A stretch of DNA of 40,322 nt from Nitratidesulfovibrio sp. (GCF_040373385.1 NZ_JBDXXH010000003.1:565152-605473); one strand, 5' to 3'. Shown: positions 1-8,653, counted from the stretch's first letter. Numbers and translations: made by a program. Notes: a model not told the origin generated them from the letters alone.

Positions 1-60
1 CGGGACGGTCCACGGGACGGTCCACGGGACGGTCCACGGGACGGTCCACGGGACGATCAA
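1..60. repeat. 12-bp tandem repeat inside uvrC
   Basis: Five units of cgggacggtcca, the last one degenerate, start at the window edge. Read on the minus strand they encode repeated Val-Asp-Arg-Pro after the sequence AYALDRP in UvrC. The unit is a multiple of three, so copy changes keep the frame. More units may lie beyond base 1. Confidence 0.95.
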
Positions 61-1624
61 GGGCATAGGCGCGCCAGGCGTCGCGCACCGGGCGTCCATC
101 CTCGAAGACCACCATGCCCGCGCGAGTGGACCGGCCCCCGGTGTGCGAAATGTCCACGGCCTCCACCCGGCGCACGGGAGCGGGCAGGTGCAGGGCGCGG
201 GCCAGCAGGTCCGGCAGGGGGGCTTCCGTTTCGCGGCGGGCATGTTCGCGGGCATTGGCTGCGGCCATGTCCACCAGCCGGTTCTCTTCGGGCGAGCGGG
301 GCGCCACGATGCGCACCGGGCCGCCGCGCAGGTCGGCCAGGGTTTCCTCTATGGCGCGCAGGCTCATGTCCGTGGCCGCCAAGGAGGGGAGGGGCGCGGG
401 CGGGGACGCGGCAGCTTCCGACACCGCAGCGGAAGTTACGGCGCCCGGGGCGTGCGGTCCTTTTGCCCCGTGCGACTCGGCTGCATCAGCCAACGTGGCT
501 GCGTCGGTCGATACGGACAATCCGGTCCCCGTTCGGGGTCCGCCCGGCGCAGCTTGTGGCACGGGAGTTCCGGCCTCGACGCCTCGTTCCGGCCTTTCCG
601 GTTCGTCCGTTTCCTCTGGCCCGTCCGCACCATCCGGCCCGTCCACTCCATCCGTCACGGGCAGCCACGGCACCACGATGCGCGAGGGAATGGCCGAATG
701 CGGGCCGTAGAACTGGCCCAGAAAGCTCAGCAGCAGTTCTGGGGCTTCCTCGAAGCCAAGGCCCGGCCACAGGAAGGCCCGACCGTCCAGCACCGCGCCC
801 TGGCGCACGAACAGCACACCAAGGCCCAGCCCGCCGCCGGTATCCACTATGCCCACCACGTCCAGGTCGCCCCCGCCCGGCAGCACGGCGGCCTGGCGCT
901 CCACGGTGCGTTCCACGGCGCGGATCTGGTCGCGCAGTACGGCGGCCCGTTCGAATTCCAGCGCCTCGGAGGCGGTTTCCATCTCCCTGCGCAACTGCCC
1001 CACCAGTTCGCCAGAGCGGCCCGAGAGCAGCATTTCCACCCGCTGCACCAGCGCGGCGTACTCGTCCTGCGGCACGTCGAACACGCACGGGGCAAGGCAC
1101 TGCCCTATAAAATGATACAGGCAGGGGCGCACCCGGTTTTCCAGTGCCCTGTCCGTGCAGCGGCGCAGGGGAAAGGCGCGGTGGATGGCCTTCCACGTGG
1201 CGCGGGCCGCCCCGGCGGAGGTGAACGGGCCGTAGTACTGGGCGCCGTCGCGCCGCACGGCGCGTACGATGTCCAGGCGCGGGTAGGGATGCTTTTTTTG
1301 CAGGCGAAAGAGCACGTACTGCTTGTCGTCGCGCAGCACGATGTTGTAGCGGGGCCGGTGCTTCTTGATAAGGCTGGCCTCCAGCAGCAGCGCCTCCTTT
1401 TCGGTGGTGGTGCTGAGGGTATCCAGCCGTTCGGCCTGGCGCAGCATGGCCAGGGTCTTGGGGGTCTGGGGCGGCGGGGCGCCCTCGGCGGCCTCGCGAA
1501 AGTAGGACGCGATGCGTTTGCGCAGGTGCTTGGCCTTGCCCACGTACAGGATGCGCCCGGCGGCGTCCTTGTACAGGTAGACGCCGGGAGTATCGGGAAT
1601 GCTCGACATGACGGGCTTTTGCAT
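1..1624 (-). CDS. uvrC: UvrABC excinuclease subunit C, 3' end beyond window
   Basis: UvrC makes the two incisions flanking a DNA lesion in nucleotide excision repair, after UvrA/UvrB loading. The N-terminal GIY-YIG nuclease is visible as TPGVYLYKD followed by LYVGKAKHLRKRI. A UVR (UvrB-binding) segment with LRREMETASEALEFERA follows near residues 215-245. The RNase H-like second nuclease begins at the conserved VDISHT, here followed by GGRSTRAGMVVFEDG. Two oddities stand out. About 95 residues of Gly/Pro/Ala/Asp-rich sequence (roughly residues 322-417, bases 373-660) are inserted before the RNase H-like domain. A (VDRP)n repeat sits at the window edge. The frame stays open to base 1, so the rest of the nuclease and the HhH region are outside. 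The start is ATG at 1624; an in-frame ATG at 1609 is equally plausible, and neither has a clear Shine-Dalgarno sequence. Confidence 0.95.
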   Translation of the reverse strand, partial: MQKPVMSSIPDTPGVYLYKDAAGRILYVGKAKHLRKRIASYFREAAEGAPPPQTPKTLAMLRQAERLDTLSTTTEKEALLLEASLIKKHRPRYNIVLRDDKQYVLFRLQKKHPYPRLDIVRAVRRDGAQYYGPFTSAGAARATWKAIHRAFPLRRCTDRALENRVRPCLYHFIGQCLAPCVFDVPQDEYAALVQRVEMLLSGRSGELVGQLRREMETASEALEFERAAVLRDQIRAVERTVERQAAVLPGGGDLDVVGIVDTGGGLGLGVLFVRQGAVLDGRAFLWPGLGFEEAPELLLSFLGQFYGPHSAIPSRIVVPWLPVTDGVDGPDGADGPEETDEPERPERGVEAGTPVPQAAPGGPRTGTGLSVSTDAATLADAAESHGAKGPHAPGAVTSAAVSEAAASPPAPLPSLAATDMSLRAIEETLADLRGGPVRIVAPRSPEENRLVDMAAANAREHARRETEAPLPDLLARALHLPAPVRRVEAVDISHTGGRSTRAGMVVFEDGRPVRDAWRAYALDRPVDRPVDRPVDRPVDRP

Positions 1625-1880
1625 GCGGAAATGGGGCGGCCCGCCGGGGCGGTGCCATGTGTCAAAAACGTGACTTTCGGGTGACGGGCCGTGCGCAGGG
1701 GATGGCCAGGGCAAGGGGCGGGGCAAGGGACGCCGCGTTCCTGTCTCACCCATCTCCTCCATCGGGGCCGCGCGCGTCAAGGGTGGACGGGGTGCTAGGG
1801 GGGCATGGCCGGGCATTGTGTCGTTTTTTGTCGGAACCGGGCAAAAATCCTCTACCGTAAAAAAAATTTTACACCGGCTC

Positions 1881-1916
1881 TTGCCAAGGTTTTCCGGGTG
1901 GAGTAATTTGCACTCC
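1881..1916 (+). promoter_or_regulatory. Candidate sigma-70 promoter of the first porin
   Basis: TTGCCA (1881-1886), a 17-bp spacer and TAATTT (1904-1909) form a promoter-like pair about 70 bp before the porin start. A small inverted repeat, ggagt at 1900-1904 and actcc at 1912-1916, overlaps the -10 and could be an operator. Upstream, TTTTTGTCG at 1825-1833 is also found about 50 bp before the second porin promoter. The rest of the 1625-1978 gap shows no gene. Confidence 0.5.
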
Positions 1917-1978
1917 GAACCTTGTGTTCCCGCGTCAGGAACATCGCACTTGAACCGCAAAGGAAGGAAGGGAAAACA

Positions 1979-3361
1979 ATGAAGCGCATCGTAACTCTGA
2001 TGCTCGCCGCCATGCTGGTGCTCGGCTCCGTCGCCGGCGCCTCGGCCGCCGACATCAAGGTGAAGGGCCAGTGGGATTTCGCGTTCCAGTGGCTGGACAA
2101 CACCGACTTCCAGGATGGTGAGCAGGACGGCAACAGCGAAGACGACTTCGGTGCCGTGCAGCGTCTGCGTACCCAGATCGACATCATCGCCAGCGAAAAC
2201 CTGCGCGGCGTGGTGTTCTTCGAAATGGGCGACACCATCTGGGGTCGCGCCGGTTCCACCGACCAGGGCGGTGCCCTTGGCGCCGACGGCCGCACTGTTG
2301 AAGTGAAGCGTTCGTACATCGACTGGACCGTGCCCAACACCGACCTGATGGTCCGCATGGGCATCCAGGGCCTGGCCCTGCCCGGCGCCGTGGCCGGTTC
2401 CCCGATCCTCGACGACGACGTGGCCGCCCTTACCCTGTCTTACAAGTTCAGCGACATGGTCAGCCTGACCGGCTTCTGGGCTCGTCCGTACGACACCAGC
2501 AGCGGCAACAGCGGCAACGTGCAGAACGACGAAATCGACCTGTTCGGCGCCATCCTGCCCGTGTCCCTCGACGGCGTGAAGATCACCCCCTGGGCGATGT
2601 TCGGCTCCATCGGCGAAGACGTGGATCTGACCACCGGCAACAGCGCTTCGCGCACTCAGGCCGCCTACGGTCTGACCTCCATCGGTTACGGCCTTGCCGA
2701 AGAAACCACCGCCTGGTGGGGTGGCGCTTCCTTTGAAGTGTCCATGTTCTCGCCCCTGTCCGTCAAGCTGGACGCCATGTACGGCGCCGTTGACGGCGAC
2801 GACGAAGAAGCCGACCGCTCCGGCTGGTTGGTCATCGGCTCCGTGGACTACAAGATGGACATGATGACCCCCGGCATCTTCGCTTGGTACGCCTCTGGTG
2901 ACGACGACGACGACACCAACGGCTCCGAGCGCATGCCCTACATCTCGCCCGACTTCGGTCCCACTTCGTTCGGCTTCGACAAGGTCGGCGCCCCCATCGC
3001 CACCGACTCGCTGGTGTCCGTCAGCGGCACCGGCATGTGGGGCGTTGGCGTGCAGCTGGCCAACATCTCCTTCGTGGAGAACCTGAAGCACACCGTTCGC
3101 GTTGTGTACATGGAAGGCACCAACGACGAAGACATGGCCAGCGTCGCCAGCATTCGTCCCGATGCCGTCAACGGCCTGTACCTGACCGACAAGGACAGCG
3201 CCATCGAAGTGAACTTCGATCACTTCTACAAGATCTACGAGAACCTGGACCTCATCGTCGAAATGGGCTACATCAAGCTCGACGCCGACGAAGACACCTG
3301 GGGTTCCGACGACTTCAGCGACGCCTGGAAGCTCGGCTTCAACCTGAAGTACAGCTTCTAA
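1979..3361 (+). CDS. Outer-membrane porin, Desulfovibrio type (first of pair)
   Basis: The 460-residue product is a beta-barrel outer-membrane porin of the homotrimeric type typical of Desulfovibrio. A signal peptide (MKRIVTLMLAAMLVLGSVAG..) ends in ASAA before the mature DIKVKGQWDF. The body has alternating short hydrophobic strands and acidic loops (DGEQDG, GDDDDD), and it ends in an aromatic C-terminus (LKYSF), the usual signal for barrel assembly. The start is the ATG preceded by the purine-rich aaggaaggaaggg; a longer reading from 1922 would place about 19 non-signal residues before the signal peptide. It is very similar to the porin at 3754, including the shared segment QIDIIASE and the C-terminal DEDTWGSDD. 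Acidic loops suggest preference for cations or basic solutes, but this is inference. Confidence 0.9.
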   Translation: MKRIVTLMLAAMLVLGSVAGASAADIKVKGQWDFAFQWLDNTDFQDGEQDGNSEDDFGAVQRLRTQIDIIASENLRGVVFFEMGDTIWGRAGSTDQGGALGADGRTVEVKRSYIDWTVPNTDLMVRMGIQGLALPGAVAGSPILDDDVAALTLSYKFSDMVSLTGFWARPYDTSSGNSGNVQNDEIDLFGAILPVSLDGVKITPWAMFGSIGEDVDLTTGNSASRTQAAYGLTSIGYGLAEETTAWWGGASFEVSMFSPLSVKLDAMYGAVDGDDEEADRSGWLVIGSVDYKMDMMTPGIFAWYASGDDDDDTNGSERMPYISPDFGPTSFGFDKVGAPIATDSLVSVSGTGMWGVGVQLANISFVENLKHTVRVVYMEGTNDEDMASVASIRPDAVNGLYLTDKDSAIEVNFDHFYKIYENLDLIVEMGYIKLDADEDTWGSDDFSDAWKLGFNLKYSF

Positions 3362-3388
3362 GGCGCAGTGTTCCTGACGCATCCCGAG

Positions 3389-3415
3389 GGGGAGGCCGCA
3401 AGGCCTCCCCTTTTT
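3389..3415 (+). terminator. Rho-independent terminator of first porin
   Basis: A perfect 9-bp stem, ggggaggcc with ggcctcccc, closes on a GCAA tetraloop and is followed by five T. It lies 27 bp after the porin stop codon. Confidence 0.9.
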
Positions 3416-3423
3416 GTATGTAG

Positions 3424-3451
3424 AAAACCCCGCGCCACGCGCGGGGTTTTT
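3424..3451. terminator. Second, bidirectional-looking terminator
   Basis: An 11-bp stem (aaaaccccgcg with cgcggggtttt) with a 5-base loop is flanked by A and T runs on both sides. It lies just after the first terminator and gives a double stop between the two porins. Confidence 0.8.
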
Positions 3452-3617
3452 GCTGTCCATGTACGGAAGTCTTATCGTGGTATGGGGCATAACAGTTCCG
3501 GGGGGCATGCGCAGACGGAACGGGCTGTACCTGGTGGAGGGTGCGGTGTTAGCGGCGCCCATGTGACAATTGGGGTGGTGTAGGTGCGTGCTGAACCGCG
3601 CAATGCTGTTGTTGCCA

Positions 3618-3704
3618 TTTTTGTCGTACAAAAAATGTGCTTGGCAGCGGGGAAAAAGAGCCTGTCGCACGATTGTTGCCAAAATTTTAAACTTCCGGTA
3701 GGTA
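3618..3704 (+). promoter_or_regulatory. Candidate promoter region of the second porin
   Basis: TTGCCA (3676-3681), a 17-bp spacer and TAGGTA (3699-3704) resemble the arrangement before the first porin. About 50 bp upstream lies TTTTTGTCGTACAAAAA (3618-3634), a perfect 7-bp inverted repeat around CGT. The half TTTTTGTCG is shared with the first porin upstream region, so a common regulator is possible. The rest of 3452-3753 shows no gene. Confidence 0.45.
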
Positions 3705-3753
3705 GTGCGGGTGGTTTCAGGCAACCCCAACCGCAAAGAAGGAAGGAGATTCC

Positions 3754-5178
3754 ATGAAACGTTTTGCTACCCTGATGCTGGCCTTCGCGCTGGTGCTGGG
3801 CGCCTTCTCCGCTGCCCAGGCCGCCGACATCAAGGCCAAGGGCGTGTGGGCGTTCGATTTTTCGTGGCTGGACAGCGGCGACTACACCTCTGCCGATGAC
3901 GACGGCAACAGCGACGACGACTTCACCGCCAGCCAGCGCTTCCGCACCCAGATCGACATCATCGCCAGCGAATCCCTGAAGGGCGTCGTGTTCTTCGAAA
4001 TCGGCAACACCATCTGGGGCCGCGCCGCCAGCTCCGGTACTGACCAGGGCGGCGCCCTGGGCGCCGATGGTCGCACCGTCGAAGTGCGCCGTTCGTACAT
4101 CGACTGGATCGTGCCCAACACCGACCTGAAGGTCCGCATGGGTATCCAGGGTCTCTCCCTGCCCGGCGCCGTGGCGCCTTCCTCGCCCGTGCTTGATGAC
4201 GACGTGGCCGGTCTTACCCTGTCCTACGCCATCAACGACACAGTCGGCGTGACCGCCCTGTGGGCTCGCCCCGCCGACACCAACAGCGGCAATAGCGGCA
4301 ACAGCCAGCAGGACGAAGCCGACGTGTTCGCCCTGATCGTGCCCGTGACCCTGGACGGCTTCAAGATCACCCCCTACGGCGTGTACGCTTCCGTGGGCAA
4401 GGATGCCAGCTTCTCCGGTTCCACCAACGGCGGCTGGGAATTCGGCCAGGGCATGCTGAGCATGGCCGAAACCATCGGCGGCGGCATCGATTCCTCCTCC
4501 GATACCTACGGCGCCTGGTGGGGCGGCGTGGCGTTCGAAATGAGCGCCTTCGCTCCCTTCTCCCTGAAGCTCGACGCCATCTATGGCTCCAAGACCGCCG
4601 ACGACGACGCCGAATCCGCCGAACGCGCTGGCTGGCTGGTTGCCGCCCTTGCCGAGTACCAGCTCGACATGGTGAAGCCCGGCATCCTGGCCTGGTACGG
4701 CTCTGGTGAAGACGACGACATCACCGACGGTTCCGAACGCATGCCTTCCATCTCCCCCACCGGTTGGGGCGTGACCAGCTTCGGCTTCCCCGGTTCCGTG
4801 TACCGTCAGGACACCTACTTCGGTCTTAATGGCGCTGGCACCTGGGCCGTGGGCCTGCAGCTGGCCGACATCACCTTCATGGAAAACCTGTCGCACGTGT
4901 TCCGCGTGGTCTACATGCAGGGCACCAACGACGCCGATTCCATCAAGGGCAACTCCGCCGCCATCACCGCGTTCGCTCCCGCCTCTGGCGAAGTGTTCCT
5001 GACCGACGAAGACAGCGCCATCGAAGTGAACTTCGACACCACCTACAAGATCTACGAGAACCTTTCCCTCGTGGTCGAAATGGGCTGGATCAAGCTCGAC
5101 ATGGACGAAGACACCTGGGGTTCGGACGACTACTCCGACGCCAAGAAGCTGGTCTTCAACTTCATCTACGAGTTCTAA
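3754..5178 (+). CDS. Outer-membrane porin, Desulfovibrio type (second of pair)
   Basis: This 474-residue beta-barrel porin is paralogous to the product of the preceding gene. It has a signal peptide (MKRFATLMLAFALVLGAFSA, then AQAA before DIKAKGVW) and ends in FIYEF with the terminal Phe expected of trimeric porins. Regions common to both paralogs include GVVFFE, GGALGADGRTVEV and the C-terminal DEDTWGSDD. Differences cluster in surface-loop-like segments, for example the inserted FSGSTNGGWEFGQGMLSMAE, which suggests altered selectivity. The start has a strong aaggaaggaga ribosome binding site. The gene has its own promoter-like region and its own terminator, so the two porins can be expressed independently. 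Confidence 0.9.
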   Translation: MKRFATLMLAFALVLGAFSAAQAADIKAKGVWAFDFSWLDSGDYTSADDDGNSDDDFTASQRFRTQIDIIASESLKGVVFFEIGNTIWGRAASSGTDQGGALGADGRTVEVRRSYIDWIVPNTDLKVRMGIQGLSLPGAVAPSSPVLDDDVAGLTLSYAINDTVGVTALWARPADTNSGNSGNSQQDEADVFALIVPVTLDGFKITPYGVYASVGKDASFSGSTNGGWEFGQGMLSMAETIGGGIDSSSDTYGAWWGGVAFEMSAFAPFSLKLDAIYGSKTADDDAESAERAGWLVAALAEYQLDMVKPGILAWYGSGEDDDITDGSERMPSISPTGWGVTSFGFPGSVYRQDTYFGLNGAGTWAVGLQLADITFMENLSHVFRVVYMQGTNDADSIKGNSAAITAFAPASGEVFLTDEDSAIEVNFDTTYKIYENLSLVVEMGWIKLDMDEDTWGSDDYSDAKKLVFNFIYEF

Positions 5179-5208
5179 GCCTTACCCTGCCTGAAACCGC
5201 ACACCCCG

Positions 5209-5238
5209 CCGGGGGCCGCGAGGCCCCCGGTTTTTTTT
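5209..5238 (+). terminator. Rho-independent terminator of second porin
   Basis: A 9-bp stem, ccgggggcc with ggcccccgg, has a GCGA loop and is followed by eight T. Confidence 0.93.
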
Positions 5239-5278
5239 CGGAACCTGAAAGAAGGGCAAACTCCGGGCAGCAGGCACG

Positions 5279-5313
5279 AAAAAACGGCCCGCACCTCTTT
5301 GGGTGCGGGCCGT
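5279..5313 (-). terminator. Rho-independent terminator of the CBS-ACT gene
   Basis: Read on the minus strand, a 12-bp stem (plus-strand arms acggcccgcacc and ggtgcgggccgt, 6-base loop) is followed by a run of T. It lies downstream of the CBS-ACT gene and faces the porin terminator. Confidence 0.88.
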
Positions 5314-5379
5314 GTGCGGTCCAAGGGAGGGGGGAGGGGGCTGGGGGCAGCCGGATCGCGGGACTTCCCGGTGCGCTTG

Positions 5380-6051
5380 CTAGGCGGGGTGCACGTTGTC
5401 GCGCGCCCAGTACATCAGCGAGAAGCGGCTCTTTACCGCCTCGATGATGCGGTTTTCCTCGGCGCGGTCCATGGGCAGGATGCGGATGTACACCCGGCGG
5501 GTGGGTCCGTTGCTGTCGTCCATGGAGGTGAGGATGGAGATGATGCGCGCGTTGTGTTCGCGTAGGGTGTCCACGATGGGCTTCAGCGTGCCGGGGGTGT
5601 TCTCCAGTTCGAAGGCGAACTGCACGCCGCCGTGGCGCACCCCGGTGATGGTGATGAGCACCTTGAACACGTCGCTGTCGGAAATGATGCCCACCAGCTT
5701 GCCCGCGTCGTCGATGACCGGCAGGCCGCCGATGCGCTTTTCGATCATGTTCAGGGCCACGGTTTCCACCGTGTCGTCGGCGCGCACCGTGAACGGGTCG
5801 CGCGTCATGATGTCTTTAACCTTGATTTCGGAAAGCAGATAGTACAGCTCGTGCATGTCGAGCGTGGTGGCCTTGGAGGGCGATGCTTCCTTGATGTCCC
5901 GGTCGGAGACGATGCCGATCAGGCGGCCTTCGGCGTCCACCACGGGCAGGCGGCGGATGCGGTTTTCCTTGAGGATCTTGGAGGCCTTCATCATTGACGT
6001 ATCGGGCGTTACGGTGATGACATCCTGGGTCATCCATTCGCGAATGAGCAT
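5380..6051 (-). CDS. CBS-pair and ACT domain protein (AcuB-like)
   Basis: The 223-residue cytosolic protein begins with two CBS motifs: residues about 7-60 with VTPDTSMMKASKIL and RRLPVVDAEGRLIGIVSDRD, and about 77-135 with IMTRDPFTVRADDTV and GGLPVIDDAGKLVGIISDSD. An ACT-like region follows (FAFELENTPGTLKPIVDTLR.. ISILTS). CBS pairs bind adenosyl nucleotides and ACT domains bind small metabolites such as amino acids, so the protein is probably a ligand-responsive regulator. No catalytic domain is attached. The architecture matches AcuB-type proteins, but the metabolic partner cannot be told from the neighbours. It is monocistronic with its own terminator. The start ATG at 6051 follows gaaggaggattcacccc on the minus strand, a good ribosome binding site. 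Confidence 0.88.
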   Translation of the reverse strand: MLIREWMTQDVITVTPDTSMMKASKILKENRIRRLPVVDAEGRLIGIVSDRDIKEASPSKATTLDMHELYYLLSEIKVKDIMTRDPFTVRADDTVETVALNMIEKRIGGLPVIDDAGKLVGIISDSDVFKVLITITGVRHGGVQFAFELENTPGTLKPIVDTLREHNARIISILTSMDDSNGPTRRVYIRILPMDRAEENRIIEAVKSRFSLMYWARDNVHPA

Positions 6052-6362
6052 GGGGTGAATCCTCCTTCGTGGCGGATGGTACGCGTTGATGGACTAGGTA
6101 TCCTGTTGGAACCATTCTATACCTGTTTTCGGTCGGAGCACAACCTCCCCCCAGGCGTCCGGCGGGAAGAACCGCGCGGAATCCTGCCGGGTTGCCATGC
6201 CCGATAGTGCTGGACCGACAGGGCAGGACCGACAGTGCAAGGCCGCCATGGCGGGGCTGTCCGGTCGGGGTGAGTGGTGGTAGAATGGGCAGCCGAGCGT
6301 CGTTTCATGACCGGCACGGACACGCCTTGTCCCGGTGCCGGCGGACAACACAGAGGAATCAG
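6052..6362. other. Divergent intergenic region
   Basis: This 311-bp gap separates two divergently transcribed genes and must hold both promoters. It contains a perfect palindrome (ccgccatggcgg) near 6243 and a locally repeated ggaccgacag motif near 6212-6235. No gene is seen. Confidence 0.5.
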
Positions 6363-7229
6363 ATGTTCGAACGCGAATTGCGCAACGTCAGCATGACCGT
6401 GTGGTGGAACCTTGCGCTGCTGACCATCGGGGGCGTGCTGTTCTCGCTGGGCATGAACGCCATTGCCGTGCCGCACGGGTTCATTTCCGGCGGCATATTC
6501 GGCACGGGCATCTACATCTACTATGCCACGGGTGTGCTGTCGCCCGCCATATGGTATCTGCTGCTCAACCTGCCCATCTTCGTGCTGGGCTGGCTGTTCG
6601 TCAGCCGCCGCTTCTTCCTGTACAGCCTGTACGGCACGGCGGTAACCACCATCGCCGCGCAGTTCATCACCTGGCAGGCACACATCGCCAATCCGCTGCT
6701 GGCGGCGGTGGCGGCCGGTACCGTGTGCGGGGCGGGCCTTGGCATCGTGTTGCGTTCGCTGGGCAGCGAGGGCGGCACGACCATCATCGCCATCATACTC
6801 CACCAGCGCTGGGGCATGCGCGTGGGGCAGGTGAGTTTTCTCTACAACTTCCTGCTGTTCATGGTGGGTCTGGCCACGCTGGACGTGGACATGGTGCTCT
6901 ATTCCGTCATCCTGGTGTACACGTATTCGCAGGTGATGGATTACGTGCATTCGCTGTTCAACCAGCGCAAGATGGTGTTCATCATTTCCGAATGTTCGGA
7001 ATGCATTGCGGCGGAGATATTGCAGCACCTGCATCGGGGTGCGACATTTCTGCAAGGCAAGGGAGCCTTCACCGGGCGGGACAAGCAGGTGCTGATGACC
7101 GTGGTGCAGAATTACCAGCTGAAGCGGCTGGAAGAAACGGTGTTTCGCCACGACCCCAACGCGTTCATGATCGTGGAGAACACCTTCAACGTGTTGGGGA
7201 CGGGGTTTTCCTCGCGCAAGGTATATTAG
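6363..7229 (+). CDS. YitT family membrane protein (DUF161/DUF2179)
   Basis: The 288-residue protein has about five to six hydrophobic segments in its first 200 residues, for example LALLTIGGVLFSLGMNAIAV, WYLLLNLPIFVLGWLFV and VSFLYNFLLFMVGLATL. The glycine-rich GGIFGTGIYIYYATG and LGSEGGTTIIAIIL match the YitT family. A soluble C-terminal domain (MVFIISECSECIAAEIL.. GRDKQVLMTVV) corresponds to DUF2179. The transported substrate of the family is not firmly established. The start is the ATG preceded by cacagaggaatcag; upstream in-frame starts reach into non-coding sequence. The gene stands alone between the divergent CBS-ACT gene and a convergent hypothetical gene. Confidence 0.9.
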   Translation: MFERELRNVSMTVWWNLALLTIGGVLFSLGMNAIAVPHGFISGGIFGTGIYIYYATGVLSPAIWYLLLNLPIFVLGWLFVSRRFFLYSLYGTAVTTIAAQFITWQAHIANPLLAAVAAGTVCGAGLGIVLRSLGSEGGTTIIAIILHQRWGMRVGQVSFLYNFLLFMVGLATLDVDMVLYSVILVYTYSQVMDYVHSLFNQRKMVFIISECSECIAAEILQHLHRGATFLQGKGAFTGRDKQVLMTVVQNYQLKRLEETVFRHDPNAFMIVENTFNVLGTGFSSRKVY

Positions 7230-7585
7230 TCGGCGCGGCACGGCATGTGCCGGGGCGGACCGGGCGTACGGAACCGCCCGGACGGTGCCGATTGAGGCTT
7301 CAGAACGTTGCGGCGGGCAGGGAATACCCTGTCCGCCGCGTGCTGTTCGTGCCGCGCCGGGGGTGTGGATGGGCGCGGCCTGCCCGCCGGAAGCCGCCTG
7401 CACGGCATCTGCTGGCGACGGGCGCGACGCCGGACACGGGCACGGAGCGGGCAGGGCTAGGGCAGGGCGGAAAGGGCCGTGCCAGCCCCGGTTTCTGTGC
7501 CAGCGCAAGACGCACCGACGGCGGGTGTCGGGCGCGGAGTAAGGGGGGCAACGGTGCCGCCGGGCGCGATGAAGGCTGCCCTGCG
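7230..7585. other. Convergent intergenic region with hairpin
   Basis: This 356-bp gap lies between convergent genes. A hairpin at 7310-7339 has 13-bp arms (gcggcgggcaggg and ccctgtccgccgc, one G-T pair) and a loop of four. It lacks a T run, so it is at best a weak terminator. No gene is supported. Confidence 0.5.
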
Positions 7586-8653
7586 TCAATCCGTCTCGAT
7601 GAGGTGCAGGCTTGCGCACAGGGCGGCCATGGCGTCGGTATCTGGGCCTTCGGCGCAGCGCAGGCATATCGCCAGCAGCTTGTTTTCGTCCCCCACGAGC
7701 CATGCCGCGCCTTCCTCGTGGGTGGTGGTGCGCGCCAAGCCGCGCAGCATCGGTAGGGCGCCCAGCAGGGAATGGCGCGCCACGCGTTGCCAGAAGGCGG
7801 CTTCGCGGGCACGGGGTGGTTGGCAGTGGGGCAGGCGTGAATGCACCTCGCGGGTGTCCAGCCCGGCCCGGCGGGCGGCCCAGTGGCGCAGGGGCAGCCC
7901 CTGCAGCACCACGTTGGCGGGTGAAAGCCGCTCTATGGACAGGGTGTCCGCCCCCCGGCGAAAGTGCAGGGCGCACAGCCCCGGCCTGAAGGTGAAGGTG
8001 CGCAGGGCGAAACCGGCGGGCACGGAAAGCTCCAGGTCGTGCAGTCGGAAAGGTGCTGCCTTGTGCCGAGGGTGCAGGCGCAGTGTGGACAGCACCGCCG
8101 CCGCTTCCAGCAGGGCTGCCTCGTCGGGTTGCGGGGGGTGCAACCGGGTAATGGCGGGTGCCGTGCGGAATCCTGCGGTTTCCCTGCTGTCATGTGCGTC
8201 AGGCGAAGCGGGGGCGGCAGGGGGATCGGGAGAAACGGCGGGCGCTGGGGCAGTCGCGGGCAGCGACGGAAAGCGCACCTGGATGCAACTGCCAGCCTCG
8301 CCATCGTGCCCCAGCACGCCGCAGCCCCCGTGCCAGGCAAAGGGGACGTAGGTCAGCCGGGGGCGCAACGCGGCCAGCACCTGCGCCCAGCGGGCGGGCA
8401 CCCGGCGCGGGTCGGCAGTGAAGCCGGGCAGGCGACGGTTTTGGCGTTCCAGGGCCGCGCGGCGGCGAGGGATGGAAAAATCGGCGGGGTCGGGCCGCCA
8501 CGCGCACTCCAGCGCGATACGGCCGTGCCGGGCCAGCGACAGGAAATGTGCTTCCACGTCGGCGGGCTGCCAGTCGGACGGGGCGGAAAGGCTGATGCCG
8601 TTCCAAGCGATGCGCCGCACGTGCGGCGCTGATGATGGGGGGGCGGGGTCCAT
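7586..8653 (-). CDS. Hypothetical protein with two similar halves
   Basis: I do not recognise this 355-residue protein. It has no signal peptide and no membrane segment. The N-terminal part (HVRRIAWNGISLSAPSDW, then RHGRIALECAWRPD) and a middle part (FRLHDLELSVPAGF, then RPGLCALHFRRGADTLSIER) share a pattern: a strand-turn-strand of the type 'x-G-h-x-L-S-h-P-x-x-W/F' followed by an Arg-rich strand. An internal duplication is therefore likely. The halves are joined by a Pro/Ala-rich linker (residues about 128-160). The C-terminal part (AAWLVGDENKLLAICLRC) looks globular. A 12-G homopolymer (12 C on the coding strand) lies 29-40 bases before the start codon. Confidence 0.7.
   Translation of the reverse strand: MDPAPPSSAPHVRRIAWNGISLSAPSDWQPADVEAHFLSLARHGRIALECAWRPDPADFSIPRRRAALERQNRRLPGFTADPRRVPARWAQVLAALRPRLTYVPFAWHGGCGVLGHDGEAGSCIQVRFPSLPATAPAPAVSPDPPAAPASPDAHDSRETAGFRTAPAITRLHPPQPDEAALLEAAAVLSTLRLHPRHKAAPFRLHDLELSVPAGFALRTFTFRPGLCALHFRRGADTLSIERLSPANVVLQGLPLRHWAARRAGLDTREVHSRLPHCQPPRAREAAFWQRVARHSLLGALPMLRGLARTTTHEEGAAWLVGDENKLLAICLRCAEGPDTDAMAALCASLHLIETD

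Noticed and set aside
143..1684. 513-codon plus-strand frame opposite uvrC
   Set aside because: UvrC motifs lie on the minus strand; the plus frame has no recognisable domain.
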